NCBI GenBank assembly: GCA_900088475.1
Contig: FLMG01000335.1
Location: 201,991-260,691 of the forward strand
Length of the DNA stretch: 58,701 nt
Reading direction: 5' to 3'
Source of the DNA: Hyphochytrium catenoides
Taxonomy: Eukaryota; Sar; Hyphochytriomycetes; Hyphochytriales; Hyphochytriaceae
Below are positions 22,334 to 34,340 of this stretch, piece after piece (position 1 is the first letter of the stretch; the number at the start of each line of letters is the position of its first letter). The notes under the pieces are model-generated. The model had not been told where the DNA came from. It saw only the letters and a list, made by a program, of their open reading frames with translations, and did not search any database. Both the position numbers and the translations under genes were made by a program.

Positions 22334-25300
22334 ATGTCAAGGAGCTACACGCCATTCACAGGTTTCTGCGGGGAAGTGGCCCTTCTCAGATCTGCGACGG
22401 TGTGCATTGGAAGTGGAAGGTTTCTGGTATGTGGATGGACCTCTTTATCCATACTTTGCCATTGGCATGGTCTGACCTACTGTTCTGTCCTCATACCGAC
22501 ATCAGCGAGCTGTGCTCGTTCCTGTCGTGGACAGGTTGGGCGGGGTAATAATAGCTCAACCCCGAGGAACCTCGTTCGTGTCTTATTTGGCAGAGAACAA
22601 TGGCATTTACGAGGTCGACACGGTGGAAGAAAGTGGGACAGTAGCGACTTCTCGGTATCAGGTTCAGGCAGTGGGTTCTCTCTCCAAGACTCAGGACAAA
22701 GCTGCGCTCCTGACACTGGCCAGCCGTCTGAGGGACCTTCGCATTGTAGGGGTCGGGGTGACAGAGGCAGGTTTCCAAGAAAACAGGTAACTCAATGTCC
22801 TTTCTCCATTGTCTAGGACCGGGTGTTTGCTTCCATGTGCTCCATCGCGGTCGTTCTTACCCTCTATTGCCATGTCTAGTCAGAGTATCATGGACCTGGC
22901 AGAACTCCTTCACGCGGTTTACCGAGGCCGGCACTGTTCCCGACTGTCGGTGATAAACACTGACAACTTGCCCATGAATGGCTCCAAGCTCCGGTCTCTG
23001 GTGTTCAACACTGGACTTTGTTCCTCTGACACTGACTTCGCTTCCTGGCTGGAAAGAAGCGTCATTTTCCATAACACGATGGTAGACAGGATTACCTCTC
23101 ACAGAGCTCAAGACGAGCAGATCCCTAGAGCCGAGCCCCTTCCGTCTAAAGCTCTTGTCATCGAGGATCTCACTGAATCTCTCCCCGCAACTCTGACTCT
23201 ATCTCCTCCTCCTGGTGTAGTCATTTGTCGGGCAGAAGGAGAGCTGGGCTTGCATGTGAAGCTGAAGCTTCTGATTGCGAATGCTACTCATACAGCCATG
23301 GTTTACGGGATGGCGCTGTCCTGGTGCAAAGATACGTCCAGCTGTCGGGCGCATCCTGTCTTCATTACTCTAGGTATGGCTAGGATCTTAGGGACCTCGA
23401 GATGGGTGATCTTCCTCTCTGTGTTACTTACTCCCTTACCCAATGCGGTTTGGCCCCTCAAGCAAAAAACACTTGTTGCCCGGAAAGTAACTTCTTTTTC
23501 CAAATGGGCTTCCATGCCTGATCTCAAGTTCTGCTTCATCGGGCCATCGTCTTGAGGGGACGCTCTGGGCCTTCGTACATGAACACTTATCCCCTTCGAA
23601 TAGCTGGTGGTTTCCTGCAGTCCGAGTTTGTTGTTCTCATGTCTGTTCCCTTTCTCTGTTGCATCCTTTTGCGCCGTAACGAAGTTGACAGAGTGTTCTG
23701 GGACGATATTCTGCCTTCATTCGAGGAAAAAGATCGGAGTGCCGCTGAGAAGACCTTCACTGAATGGAGAAAGAGGCTCCAACACCCATTCTTTGGCTTG
23801 AGCACCTTTTTCGTAGCTCAGAATGCAACTCAAAAGATAGGTAAAGACTGTGTTGATTCGCATTGGAACCTTTCCTCTACCTCTCTTCTACACTTTCCTG
23901 GAGTTCCGCGTGCTATCTTCCTTCCACTCTCTTCACTTTCTCTAGACACACTATAGACGCCCGCCGCCCAACTTCCATGGTCGCCCAACCCTCTTTGGGC
24001 TACCTGAATGCAGTTAATCTTCGAAAACAGTAACAAGTACTCCTTTGCCTCTCTGAATCCGCAGTGATACGCCTCTTGCCTTCTATCAAGAAAGGAATAA
24101 CCGAGGGCAGAAAACCCAGTCGTTTCATGGCTTACTCTCTCGCCACAATACTCCGTTTCCTTACCCCCATGGGACAGAAAAGCAGTGCAGACGATGGAGT
24201 CTTCCTAGGTCTGCTTCCACCTTCGCCTCCTCACTTAGAAGGAAATAAGGAGGAAGGCAAGAAACGAGAGGAACCAGATAAAGTACACTATGCTGGGAAG
24301 CTTTACGTGGACTTTACATCTGGCATTTACTCTTTCAGAAACGACAGCCATCCGGAGATTCCCCCGATTTTGCAGATGCTGGCAAACGAAAGGGACCCTC
24401 TGTCCATGACTACTACTCTTTCTTCTCTTCTGTCGTCTCTCTTTGACATCAAAACTTCCTCCGCCCTGTGGATGGCTTTCTTTCGAGATGTCTCTCAGCT
24501 CTATGTAGACATGCTAGATCGGGAAGCGAAAGTGAAGACCATTCCCAGACGGGATCATCTCTATCTTGTCCAGCAGCTACTGGGCACTCCGTGTCCCTCC
24601 CATACTCCTTCCTCCGTTGTGTCAGGTGAATACCTGCGGCATGCAGTCATTGAAGCGGCCGAGAAAGTACCGGTCATAGACCTCCACACCCATCTCTTTC
24701 CTCCTTCACACGGCTCCCTTATGCTGTATGGAGTGGATGAGTTGCTAACCTATCACTACCTCGTCGCTGAATACTTTATGGTAGCACCGGTCTCTATGAC
24801 TCCTGAGAGTAAGTAGATGGTGGGGGTGAAATTGAGGCTGAGAAAGAAGATTAGACGTAATGGATGTTCTTGCTCCTTTGATTCTTTGTACCTCGATTCC
24901 AGCCATTTATTCTTCTCATGATTTGACATTCTTCCAACCTTTAGCACTCTCAGCAGCTGAAAGGCTCAGTTTGAGTTCTCGATATGGTTTCTATCAGTTG
25001 CTTCTGATCCTAGAAGTTTGGCGTTAAATCGAGTTTCCCCCTTTTAGAGTTCTACAGCTTGAGCAAGGAGGAGCAAGCGGACCTGGTCTGGGAAGAGCTC
25101 TTTATTCGGCGTCTTCCGCTTTCTGAGGCGTGCAGAGGAGTATTAACCACTCTTCAGGAGCTTGGTCAGGGAGAAAGGGTTCAAAAGAGAGATCTTTGTG
25201 GTATCAGGGCCTGGACGAGAGCCCAGGACCCCCAAACCTACGTCGACCTTGTAAGAGATGACCCTGGCCTACCTGCTGGCCTTTATGGATTAACCGACTG

Positions 25301-27136
25301 ATATCTTTGCACTCCCTAGTTCCCGCTCCGGGCCTGGTTTTCCTACCACGTTTGTTCCCTTTATCGTTATGATCTATGATCTTTCTTTGCTCCCTGGCTG
25401 CAACATATTCGTCACTCGCCATTGCACACCAATACAAGCGATTTCCTAACTTCCAACCTCAAACCTTATTATTAGGTCTTCAAGACTGCGAACATTAAGT
25501 ATGTGGTGATGACCAACATCCCTTATGTAGAGGCCGAGGCATCTGTATGGCTCAAGCCAGTCAGAGGAGCACCAAAGAATGACCGGTTCCGTTCTGCTCT
25601 TCGGATTGATTTATTCCTTTTACCTTCCTCCTGGGTGGAGGTGAAGCGACTGCTCACCTCGCAAGGCTATGAGGGATCAGCCGAGGGAGCCAAGCTTTAC
25701 TTACAGGACTGGATACAGAGAATGAAACCCGAGTACTTCATGGCTTCAACGCCACCAGGCTTTGCCTACCGTAAGCGACATTCAATGTTCCTTCATATAA
25801 TCTTGGATAAAGTCCGCCCTCTCTTGTTGTTACCTCACACTGCCAACCTCTCACGCCTGCACAATTGCTATTGTACGTTCTTCGACCTCGTAGTGATCTT
25901 GCAGTCTTCTCCGTCCGTCCATCTCTTTCCATGTGATGGTAAATGTGATGTACCGTCTGAGCTCACAACTCTGGCCCACATTGATTGGTCCCTGCTCTTT
26001 CTTCTAGCGGCCTCAGCTCTTCCTAATGATACGCCCGATCTCCTTGAGAACGTGATTCTTCCCCTGGCTGTGAACCATCGACTGCCAGTGGCACTTAAGC
26101 TTGGTGCAGTGCGAGGACTCAATCCTGCCCTTGGAGCTGCGGGAGACGGAGTTGCAAAGGCGGAGCTGAGAAGCCTCTCAACATTGTGCAGACGGCACCC
26201 TGAAGTATGCATAACGCTAACGTGATCTTCCAACTCCATCTAGTCCTTACGGTGCATTAGTCTCCACTCCCGCCCATGTCCCTTCTGTTTCGGCTCGTCG
26301 TGTCAGTTCCCGTTACGTATATTGCACTTAGCGTTAAAGTTATGGAGGACAGCCTAGTATGATGATTTCCTCTGTGCTTATGACCTGCTCCTCGTTGTCT
26401 TCTCAGGTTAAATTCCTAGCCACCTGCCTCTCTCGGGATGACCAGCACGAGATATGCGTCCTTGCAAATAAGTTCAGGAATCTCCATTTATACGGCTGCT
26501 GGTGGTACTGCAACAATCCCTCCATTATAGAGGTATGACAGTGTCAACCAAGAGATCAACAATACCGAAGACGTAGCGAACCGGCTAGATGAGAGAAGAA
26601 GAGGTTGGATGGAGGGCGACTTCGGAGCAAGACAAGGACAGAGAAGAGACAGAAGGGAGAGACGAAGACAGAGAGAGAAAGAGAGAGAAAAAGAGAAGAG
26701 GAAGAAAGAAAGAAACAAAGAGAGGCAGGGAAGGAGAGAGAGAGGAAGAAAGAAAAAGGTACGGAGTGAGAGAGGGAGAAGGGGAAGCAGGGGTGTCGAG
26801 CCAAAAAAGAAGAGACGAGGAGCTTTTTCTTCATAGACCTTTGCCCCGGGCAGGGCTTCCCAGCCTTATTTACCCCTTCTCATTCCCTCCTATCAGTCCA
26901 TCACACATATGGGTGTCGAAATGCTAGGCTCTGCTTTCACCGCGCAGCACAGCGATGCTCGAGTGCTGGACCAGCTAATCTACAAGTGGAAACACTCGAG
27001 AAAGGTTATAGGCGAGGTCCTCGCTCAGCACTTTGAGAAGCTTTGGAACACTGGTTGGAGGTTTACAATGGCGGAGATAGAAAGAGAAGTGGCGCGCTTC
27101 TTAGGAGGAAGCTACGAAGAGTTTCTGGCAAAGTGA
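22334..27136 (+). CDS. Bifunctional fusion: mannitol dehydrogenase-family ketouronate reductase + uronate isomerase
   Basis: Ten exons: 22334-22426, 22506-22786, 22880-23373, 23685-23840, 24065-24808, 25048-25250, 25476-25770, 26008-26204, 26407-26532 and 26897-27136; 942 residues, every junction in phase. Residues ~1-515 resemble polyol/mannitol dehydrogenases of the UxaB/UxuB type: Rossmann GSGRFLRA, NTDNLPMNG, NTMVDRIT, VIED, and the catalytic K-x4-N-x2-H as KLLIANATH. Residues ~530-942 resemble uronate isomerase: HxH metal motif in VIDLHTHLF, DELLTYHYLVAEYFM, RGLNPALGAAGDG and YGCWWYCNNP. Exon 5 spans both domains, so this is one gene and not two. The isomerase would convert a hexuronate to fructuronate or tagaturonate, and the reductase would make mannonate or altronate. 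Exon 3 could start at 22817 instead of 22880 (same phase). No targeting signal seen. Substrate is inferred. Confidence 0.86.
26600..26765. repeat. GA/GAAA-rich tract inside intron 9 of the fusion gene
   Basis: Purine-rich low-complexity sequence in the 26533-26896 intron. The Arg/Glu-rich and Ser/Phe/Leu-rich frames across it are artefacts of the repeat. Confidence 0.75.
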
Positions 27137-30100
27137 GACCTAAAAAGGCCCAACCTGGCCCTTACTTGCGAATCCCAGTGTCACAGAACAGAAAGGAAGA
27201 GACAGGATGTGGTAGACCATTGCAGAGCTGGGTCATTGGGGGGGAAAGGTTATCCGGTGGCCAATGCTAAGGATTCACGAGAGAAAAGAAGGAGTGAGAG
27301 ACACAAAGAGAGGACGAAGATGTGTATAAGGGCCAACGGAGGGGAGGAACTTGGGGAACACTTCGCTTCACTTTCAGCCTGGCTATCCTCAAGCAATTGC
27401 GGCCTCATACTAGAATTTGGATGGGAGTGAGAAGAGACCTCTCTTTCTACTGAGACGACTGACGAGGGAGGGCCTGATGGCGGGATCAGGAAATGGCAGA
27501 AAAGATGACGGCGAGATGAGCCGTAACGTTTTGGAGAGGTCCCAATCGAGGGAGCTCGAGGCCTCGTATATAGCTGATGATTGAGACTTTAGATACAGCC
27601 GGAGCTATCAGGAAGAGATGCACAAGGGCTGATGAATAAGAGAGGAGCGTGGGAGCAGTAGACTAGGCGGGACAAGTGGATATACTTTATATATTTGTCC
27701 TGAGTCATAGGACCCTGGCGCTCAATACATGGCTTTTCATTGGCCACCATCTGTGCTCTCAGAATCGAGGCTCATAACATCTTCACGAATGCTGACTTTC
27801 TCATCGATTTTTCCTCTTCTCTCGTTTCAAGATGGCCACAGGTAGACCATGGGACGGGCAGCGGAAAGACTAACAAAGGGCGATACAGATGTGCGCTTGA
27901 TTTGACGTAGAGACAGAAGGAAGAAACGTTCGAGAAAGAGACAGAGAACCAGAGAGAATGAGAGAGATAGACATAAGACACGATTAAAAGTCCTTGAAGA
28001 AGAAGAAGAACATCAATCCCCCGGTTACACTTTCCTACGTTCTTCTCGCTCAGCGTCCGTTTATGTCGAGCTTGATGCCTCCGAAGTAACCAGTGCACAT
28101 TGCCCCCTCCTGTCTCACCAATTACGCCTCTCTCTCCTGTCTCTTCTACGCGATGGCCCTCTCTCTTCCTGATAGGTCATCCAAGAGGTGCCATCGTCTT
28201 TTAACTTTGATGTCATTCGACCTTCCATCCTTCTTGCACGTGCTGGCCTGCTTCTATAGATGAATTGGCATCCGAGGGACTGTTGTCCAACAGTCGAATG
28301 GTAGAGATAGGTACATTCTTACTTTCAAGAGGCCGACAGGTAGGAGCCCGGTGGATGACGATTTGGCTTCTCTTTTGCTGCTCTCTGACTTTCTCTTGTC
28401 TTCGACCACAAGGGACAGGTCATGTTTGTTCGACCACAAGGAACAGGTCAAGTTTGTTCTTCCTTTTACTTTCCACAAAATGAGAGTGAGAGGATGAGGG
28501 CCCCAATACTCAGACTGTTATACTCCCTGGGTTTCTTTGCTTCCTATCTCAAGGTTGTTTGCTGTTCCCTCCTTCCTTTCTGCCCATTGGTTCCCTCGCT
28601 CTTCCATCTTTCCTCTCTGGGTTGCCTCTTTCGTTCACCTCTTATCCTCAACACGGAGGATGCCCGGACGAGGCAGGTATCATCGCTAGACCACACAGGT
28701 AGAAAGCAGTCAAGGCCCTCTCCAGTCGCTATTCAATGTAGTAAGAGTTGACTCTTTCCCGTCTCCTCCGCATCATCATCGCTGCCATCTCCAGCTCAAG
28801 GAAGCAGAAGGTTGATGACTGGCCTTGTAGAGGCTTCCGTTACACATGGAAGCAGCAGCAGCAGCGGCCGTCGCCGCGCAGGGAACATGACTGTAAAGTG
28901 GTTCTAGGCGTGGGATTCTTGCTGCTCTATCTCTATCGTGCCATCGCTCTTGGTGATAACGACAGTCGTACAGCGGGAAGATGCGATCTTTCTCGTCATA
29001 TCTGTGTCTAGTGCGACTCTGTCTCTCACTTGGTTGTCGCAGTTGCTCCTCTTCAAGATGTACAACGAAAGAACGAGAAAGGACACGGACAACTCAACGA
29101 CCCTCATTCCGACATAATCTGACTCGCAGCCCCCTCGCTCTGTCTCTAGGTTTCCCTTACATACATTCTTCAATATGTCATCTCCTGATCTATCAATACA
29201 TCTCTCCCACTCCGCTGTCTCGACCTTGGTCATAGTTCCTCCTTACAGATGATGTTTTCCTAAAGTCCCTCTCACTTGCCCCATTATCCTGAGTCATACT
29301 ACTAACATAAAACAGGGATATATATGGTACTAAGAAGAAAGGTTCATGATTACTACTGATACTCTGTCTTGCTCCCCCAAGCCATACGACCTGAAGGCGG
29401 CGAAGGATGGAGGTTTGAGCGATAGGAGCCATAGGTGTAACCTTCTTATAGCGGCATACCTATAGGTGATGAGGACCACAATGGCCTCATCCCTAAGAGA
29501 AGCGCGGTAGAGGAGGGAGCAAAAGAGGAGAGGCTGTTTATTACTCCGGAGTATCTGTTTTCCTGTTCCTTCCGCCCCGCAGCCGTAATAATAACTCCGA
29601 CTGCCACACGCATCAACCCTAAGAGATAACTGATCTGTCGGTCCGTGGTAGTACGATGTAGCACCAGCGGGTCTGGAGGTCAAGAATACCAGCAGGAACG
29701 CATCAACGCTCCTAGCAGTAGACCCCTTCCTCTAAACAGAACGAGACAGAGGTCACGGAGATATAGATTGAGCGACGTAGAGGGTAATAATAGATGTTAA
29801 TGATGAGCGTTTAAGGTGTTGGTCGTGTGAGACAGAATAGGCACTAGATAGGAAGGGAATAGACATATAACGCTGATATATAAGGAAGAGACAGGTACAA
29901 TTTGGGAGACAAAGAAAAGTGCTCTCCCATCAGACCTACATCTCTCCTGACTCTCTGTCGCCCTCTTTCTCCTTCTCCCGTTCTCTACTCCTCTCTCATC
30001 CCACCTCTCTCTCCCAGTTCAATCCCAATTACTTAAGTCATTCCGATGTCTCGCTCAATTCTGTCTTCCGCATTCCTCCTGTAGCGTAAATCTCTCTCCT

Positions 30101-30679
30101 TCTCTTCTTCATGTGAGAACGGCGCTGTGGCTGTGCTTGTCGTTTGGTTGCAGCTGCTTTGCTTCCTCGATGGTCCTTTACGCGCCCTCGACTCTCAACC
30201 TCTTACCTCTTCTTCTCCTGTCTCTTTCCTCTTGCAGTTCATTAGCTGCCTCTCTCCTCGGTCTGATGGCCTATGGAGAAGGATAGGTGAAAGTGCTTTC
30301 AAGGTAGGTACACGCGCAGAAAGAGACAAGACACTTTCTAGGAAAGTGTTGAAAGACACCGCCCGAGCGAGGAGATGCTGGTCAGGTGGTTGCTTGACTG
30401 ATGCTGTTGACAGAGGTCATTGACAGCAGACAAAGAGGAAACAGAAAGCAGAAGGCGAGGTGACAAGCGTGATGCAAGGCCCCACTTAAGCTTTTACCGC
30501 CTGGAGGCACGCACAGCTTTGCTGCCGCGACAGATAAGCGCTGAGACCAATCAAGGAAGACGGAGGTACCACTGGCATCTTGTGGGTCTCGATGGGTTAG
30601 CTCTGTCAGAGGCAGTCGAGGACCAGGTGACAAAGAGAGAGTAGTGCATATCAGTGTACTGAAGGCAGGAGTGCCATAA
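27137..30679. other. 3.5 kb gene-poor stretch, no supported gene
   Basis: This is the longest stretch without a recognisable gene. Short frames exist on both strands, the best being minus 28904-29233 (ATG start, one hydrophobic segment), but none has family motifs. It contains a 28-bp tandem duplication at 28401-28456, a CAG run near 28853-28865 and CT-rich stretches near 29941-30015. It probably includes the 5' region of the FHA gene. A lineage-specific gene or noncoding RNA cannot be excluded. Confidence 0.4.
28401..28456. repeat. Two-copy 28-bp tandem duplication
   Basis: The unit TTCGACCACAAGGGACAGGT... at 28401-28428 repeats at 28429-28456 with two mismatches (GG/GA in the middle and T/A near the end). 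No spacer, so not CRISPR-like. Confidence 0.85.
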
Positions 30680-33600
30680 ATGACGAGGGGGAATCGGCCC
30701 TCAGCACTTGCCGCTTTGGTCTCACCATCATTGGACGGTGGGAAAAAGGGACATGGAGAGAGAGAAGGAGGAATGACGGTTTCAGTACCTGCCGCTCCGT
30801 CTTCTGCGTCTGCGCCGTCTTTTGGCATTATGGAGAACGTATTACTCAGAAGAATGCCGCGGGCGGGTGGAGAAATAGCATTGCCAGAAGGGGCGAACTC
30901 TCTTTCTCTTCCAGAGGGATTTGCACTTAGAGTGGGCACCGATGAGGAAAACGACATTGTTCTTGACGCCGGTCAGCAAGAGGTAAGATTACAGAGCAAT
31001 AAGGGAGAGCGGAAAGTAGTAGTCGAAAGTGAGGGGATAGGGGCGACGAGTAGGCAGATAAAAAGACAGCGTGAGAGAGCGTATGTCAAGGAATGGACTT
31101 TGAGCTAGGAAGGATGGTGACGGTAGCGACCAAAGAAAAGTCTGAAGGCGGACTTTTCCAAAAAGACCTTGAGTCCTCTCTTGCGATATCTCAGATCTCT
31201 TATCGGCCTGCTTCGTTGCTCTCCCTAGGTATCGGGCTCTCACGGAACTTTTGAGCGAACATCAAGGCTAGGAGTCATTGTCTACACAGATCACAGGCAA
31301 GCGCAACCCCCTGACTGTGTCTCTGCTGGCCTTCTCTCTCCCTCTCTCTCTCACTTCTTCTCTCTGCCTCTCTCTCTGCCTTCCTCTCTTCTTCGTTCTC
31401 TCACTCTCTCTCTCTTCCTACTTCTCTCTCTCTCTCCCTCTCTCTCCCTCTACCCTCGCTTCTAAAGCAGCCGGCCCTTTCATTCTTTGGTTGGCTCGAT
31501 CCCTTTCATCTTTGGTCGTGCCATTTGGCTGTACTAGCTCCCCATTTTTTCGCTCTCTCTGTCTGGCTTCTTATGCTCATAGACTAATAGGGTAACCCTT
31601 CAGCCTTCCCTTGTCGTCCTTATGGTCCCACCATTTCTGTCTCTTCTCTCTCTCTCCACCTACTCCCTATTCTTATATCCCTCTATGCCTATGTCCCCAC
31701 TTCTCGCGCTGAACCTACTCTGTGATTTGTTTAGTGATTATGGGAGTAATGTAAATGGAAGTGAACTGCGGCAAGGCTCTGTGGTACTTGGGGACGGGGA
31801 TCTTGTGTCCTTTGGCTCCACTACGGTAGCAGTTGAGGTGTGGACGAGGAAGATAAGCAGGGAAGGAAAGCCCACGATCCCTGTTCCCACTATCTTCTCC
31901 CCCCGGCGTTGCTCTTCTTGTTCGTCGTCGAATGGCTCCCGGGAAGGCAACAGTGAGGAGCTTTGCAGTCCAGAAAAGCAGGTAAGGAAGCGCTGGTTAA
32001 ATTACTTTCTACTTTCTGCTCGTCGCTCTTCGAATTGTCGTGGTTATATTCTTCTCCCTCTCGCTTGCCTGCTCGTACTGCTCTGTGCACTGACGGCCTT
32101 ATTCAACCTGCCTTCGCTTTGCAATCCTAGGGTCCCAATGCCGCCAGCGTCGAACCTGGTTCTCCTCGGTTTAAAGGATCTGTTGGCGGCCCAAGTGTGG
32201 TGTACAAGACTCTTTCCTCTGCCATAAAGAACCCGTCTCGCACACCAGTGGTAGGTGGCAATGGNNNNNNNNNNNNNNNNNNNNNNNNNNNNNNNNNNNN
32301 NNNNNNNNNNNNNNNNNNNNNNNNNNNTCTGCATCGCGTAACTCAGGCTGAAACTGGGTTTATTGGACCATCTCTATCTCTCTGCTGTACGGCCTGGTTC
32401 CTTTGACCAAATCAAGCCAATCTTGGTCTCCGCTCCGTTTCTTAATCACTATTCCCATTTACTTCTGTAGAGCCAGAACAAGCTCAGACCGATGACGGTG
32501 CTGCAGTCTCATATGGGGAAGAGCCTGCCAAGGGTGCCGTCAGGGCAACTAGTTGCTCCAAGCTCTCAGGTCTGCGCCATATCTCCCATTCCTGAACTAC
32601 TACTTCCCTTGAGCGACAGCCCTAGCCTAGATCAAGCGCAGTCCTCGTCGGGCTGTCAGGTCATTTACCCTTTGCCACTTGATTTGATTCTCTTGTCTGC
32701 ATTCCTCTGCTTGACGCTAGCCTTTCCAGTGAGCCCAACCTCTTCTGTCTTCATAATATCAGAGAAACCTGCCCTCCGACCTCACTTATTAAGCTTTATA
32801 CTTTTCCACAGGAATTTGCGGCCGTGAAGAACCAGCCACACTCCAGTGCCTCGCCCGTTACCAAGATAGATGACTACACAGGGACAAGGAAGCTCGTAGG
32901 TCCCACAACCTACTACGGCTCGGTACCAGGACAAGCGAGAGGAAAACTAATGACGAACGAGGAGGCAAGAGATGAATCACAGCCAAAGCTAAACATCGCG
33001 CAAGTAGAAGACGACTGGGAAGAAGAGGCTATGCTCCATCCGCCAGAACACTCGTCAAGCCCTCTTCCTATCGACAACTTCCGCAAGGTAGACCGGCATA
33101 GACGTATCGTTGACACTCTCCTCTTCGTTTGTCGTTTCGTTTGGTGGAGTGTCCCTGTCTGAAGACAAGATGGCCTCCGGTCCATCCTTCGCCGGGTGAC
33201 TGTCTCTCTTTACGGCGTTGTCTTGCCATGTATAACCTCTCTGCTATCTATGAGTGCATACGCCAGATCTAATGAATGATACAGAAGTCGAAGAGGCTGA
33301 TGCCAGTGCGCTGTGCCATACGCTCTAAAGCAGCATTTAGAGCTGCGAGGGATGGGCTGAAGAGAGAGGAGGGCGTTATGGACTGGCATGAGCCAGAGGT
33401 ACGTCACTACCTTACTTCTTAGTAGCATTCCACTTTATCGCAGTCAGTCCTATGGTCCCTCTTCTGCTCAATGCTTTTTGCTCTCTCTCCCTGCCTCTCT
33501 ATCTCTAAGTTTACCTATATGGCCGCTCTAGCACAAAGCTCTTCTTCCCCTTCGCTCCTTTCTTTTCGTCGCGTCTTCCGTCCCGGGCTTTCAAGGGTTA

Positions 33601-34340
33601 GTGCCGGTAGGCGGAATTGTGACCTAAACGACGCTCTTCAGGCTGGTCGAACTTCATCCGAGAAGGGTGAGGATCTCTGGAAATTGGACGGCAACGGTAT
33701 TCCGGAGGAAGATGGTATCAAGAGCGCACCCAGGTCACCTCCTGTTCCTCTTTTTCCACCGCTTACTTCTTGTTAATGCCATTCACTGCCTCGACCTAAT
33801 CCGGCAGCTCTCGGCCGCTCGCCTCTCCTACTCCTTCCCCAACGAGCAGTGCGGCCGACCTGGACTTTGGAGACTCCAAGTCCTCCTGCAGCTCCAGGGA
33901 CTTTGCAGATGGGCTTTCTAGTGGTAAGATAGGAGACAGAAGATCCACACATAAGGGCGTTGAAGAGTCAATCATGATCATGGAAGTAGGAAAGAGATAG
34001 AGACAGAGATTTGGGGATTGGCAGAGAGAGCTTCAGGCATTATGCGTTTAGTTCGGTGGCTTCTCAAGGTGTTCTCTGCCCATTTCCCTCTTCTCGCTCT
34101 CTCATATCCTCCTTTTTGTTTTCATTGTGTCATGCAGACACAGACAAGAGTCTGGAGAGAATGCTTCTCTCCTCTTCCGTGGCGGTAGAGCCGGAGGGGG
34201 ATCTCTCTCCGCGCAAGCCGTCACAATCTTTCCATAAGAAGATGTTCCTCGCGCCATTTGAGGACAGTGACATCCTGGCCATGTCATCTCCAGCTTCCTC
34301 GCAGACTCTGCCAAGGGCTATCCTCTCGTCCTCTCATTAG
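30680..34340 (+). CDS. FHA-domain protein with long disordered tail (contains assembly gap)
   Basis: Exons: 30680-30982, 31229-31296, 31735-31981, 32131-32250, then a 63-N gap, then 32471-32659, 32812-33087, 33285-33398, 33642-33733, 33808-33923 and 34138-34340; at least 575 residues, with coding sequence possibly lost at the gap. The FHA domain spans exons 1-3: LRVGTDEENDIVLD, VSGSHGTFE (Ser-x-x-His), YGSNVNGSELRQG (Asn-Gly) and DGDLVSFG. FHA domains bind phosphothreonine peptides. The usual Gly-Arg at the first loop is Gly-Thr here, so a contact Arg is missing. Intron 2 begins with GC (AG|GCAAGC), the only donor that keeps phase. The rest is Ser/Pro-rich and acidic with a basic helix (KSKRLMPVRCAIRSKAAFR), so a signalling or nuclear scaffold is possible. 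ATGs at 30773 and 30830 are alternative starts. Confidence 0.8.
31325..31455. repeat. CT-rich tract inside intron 2 of the FHA gene
   Basis: Imperfect (CTCTCT)n pyrimidine tract in the GC-AG intron at 31297-31734. Confidence 0.75.
32265..32327. other. Assembly gap (63 N)
   Basis: A run of undetermined bases inside the FHA gene, directly after exon 4 or within it. Its true length is unknown and an exon could be hidden here. Confidence 0.99.

Noticed and set aside
28401-28456. CRISPR-like repeat
   Set aside because: The two copies are directly adjacent with no spacer, and the genome is eukaryotic.
28904-29233. 109-codon minus-strand ORF with one hydrophobic segment
   Set aside because: No family motif, no splice-consistent partner exon and an overlapping plus-strand frame of similar quality; probably chance.
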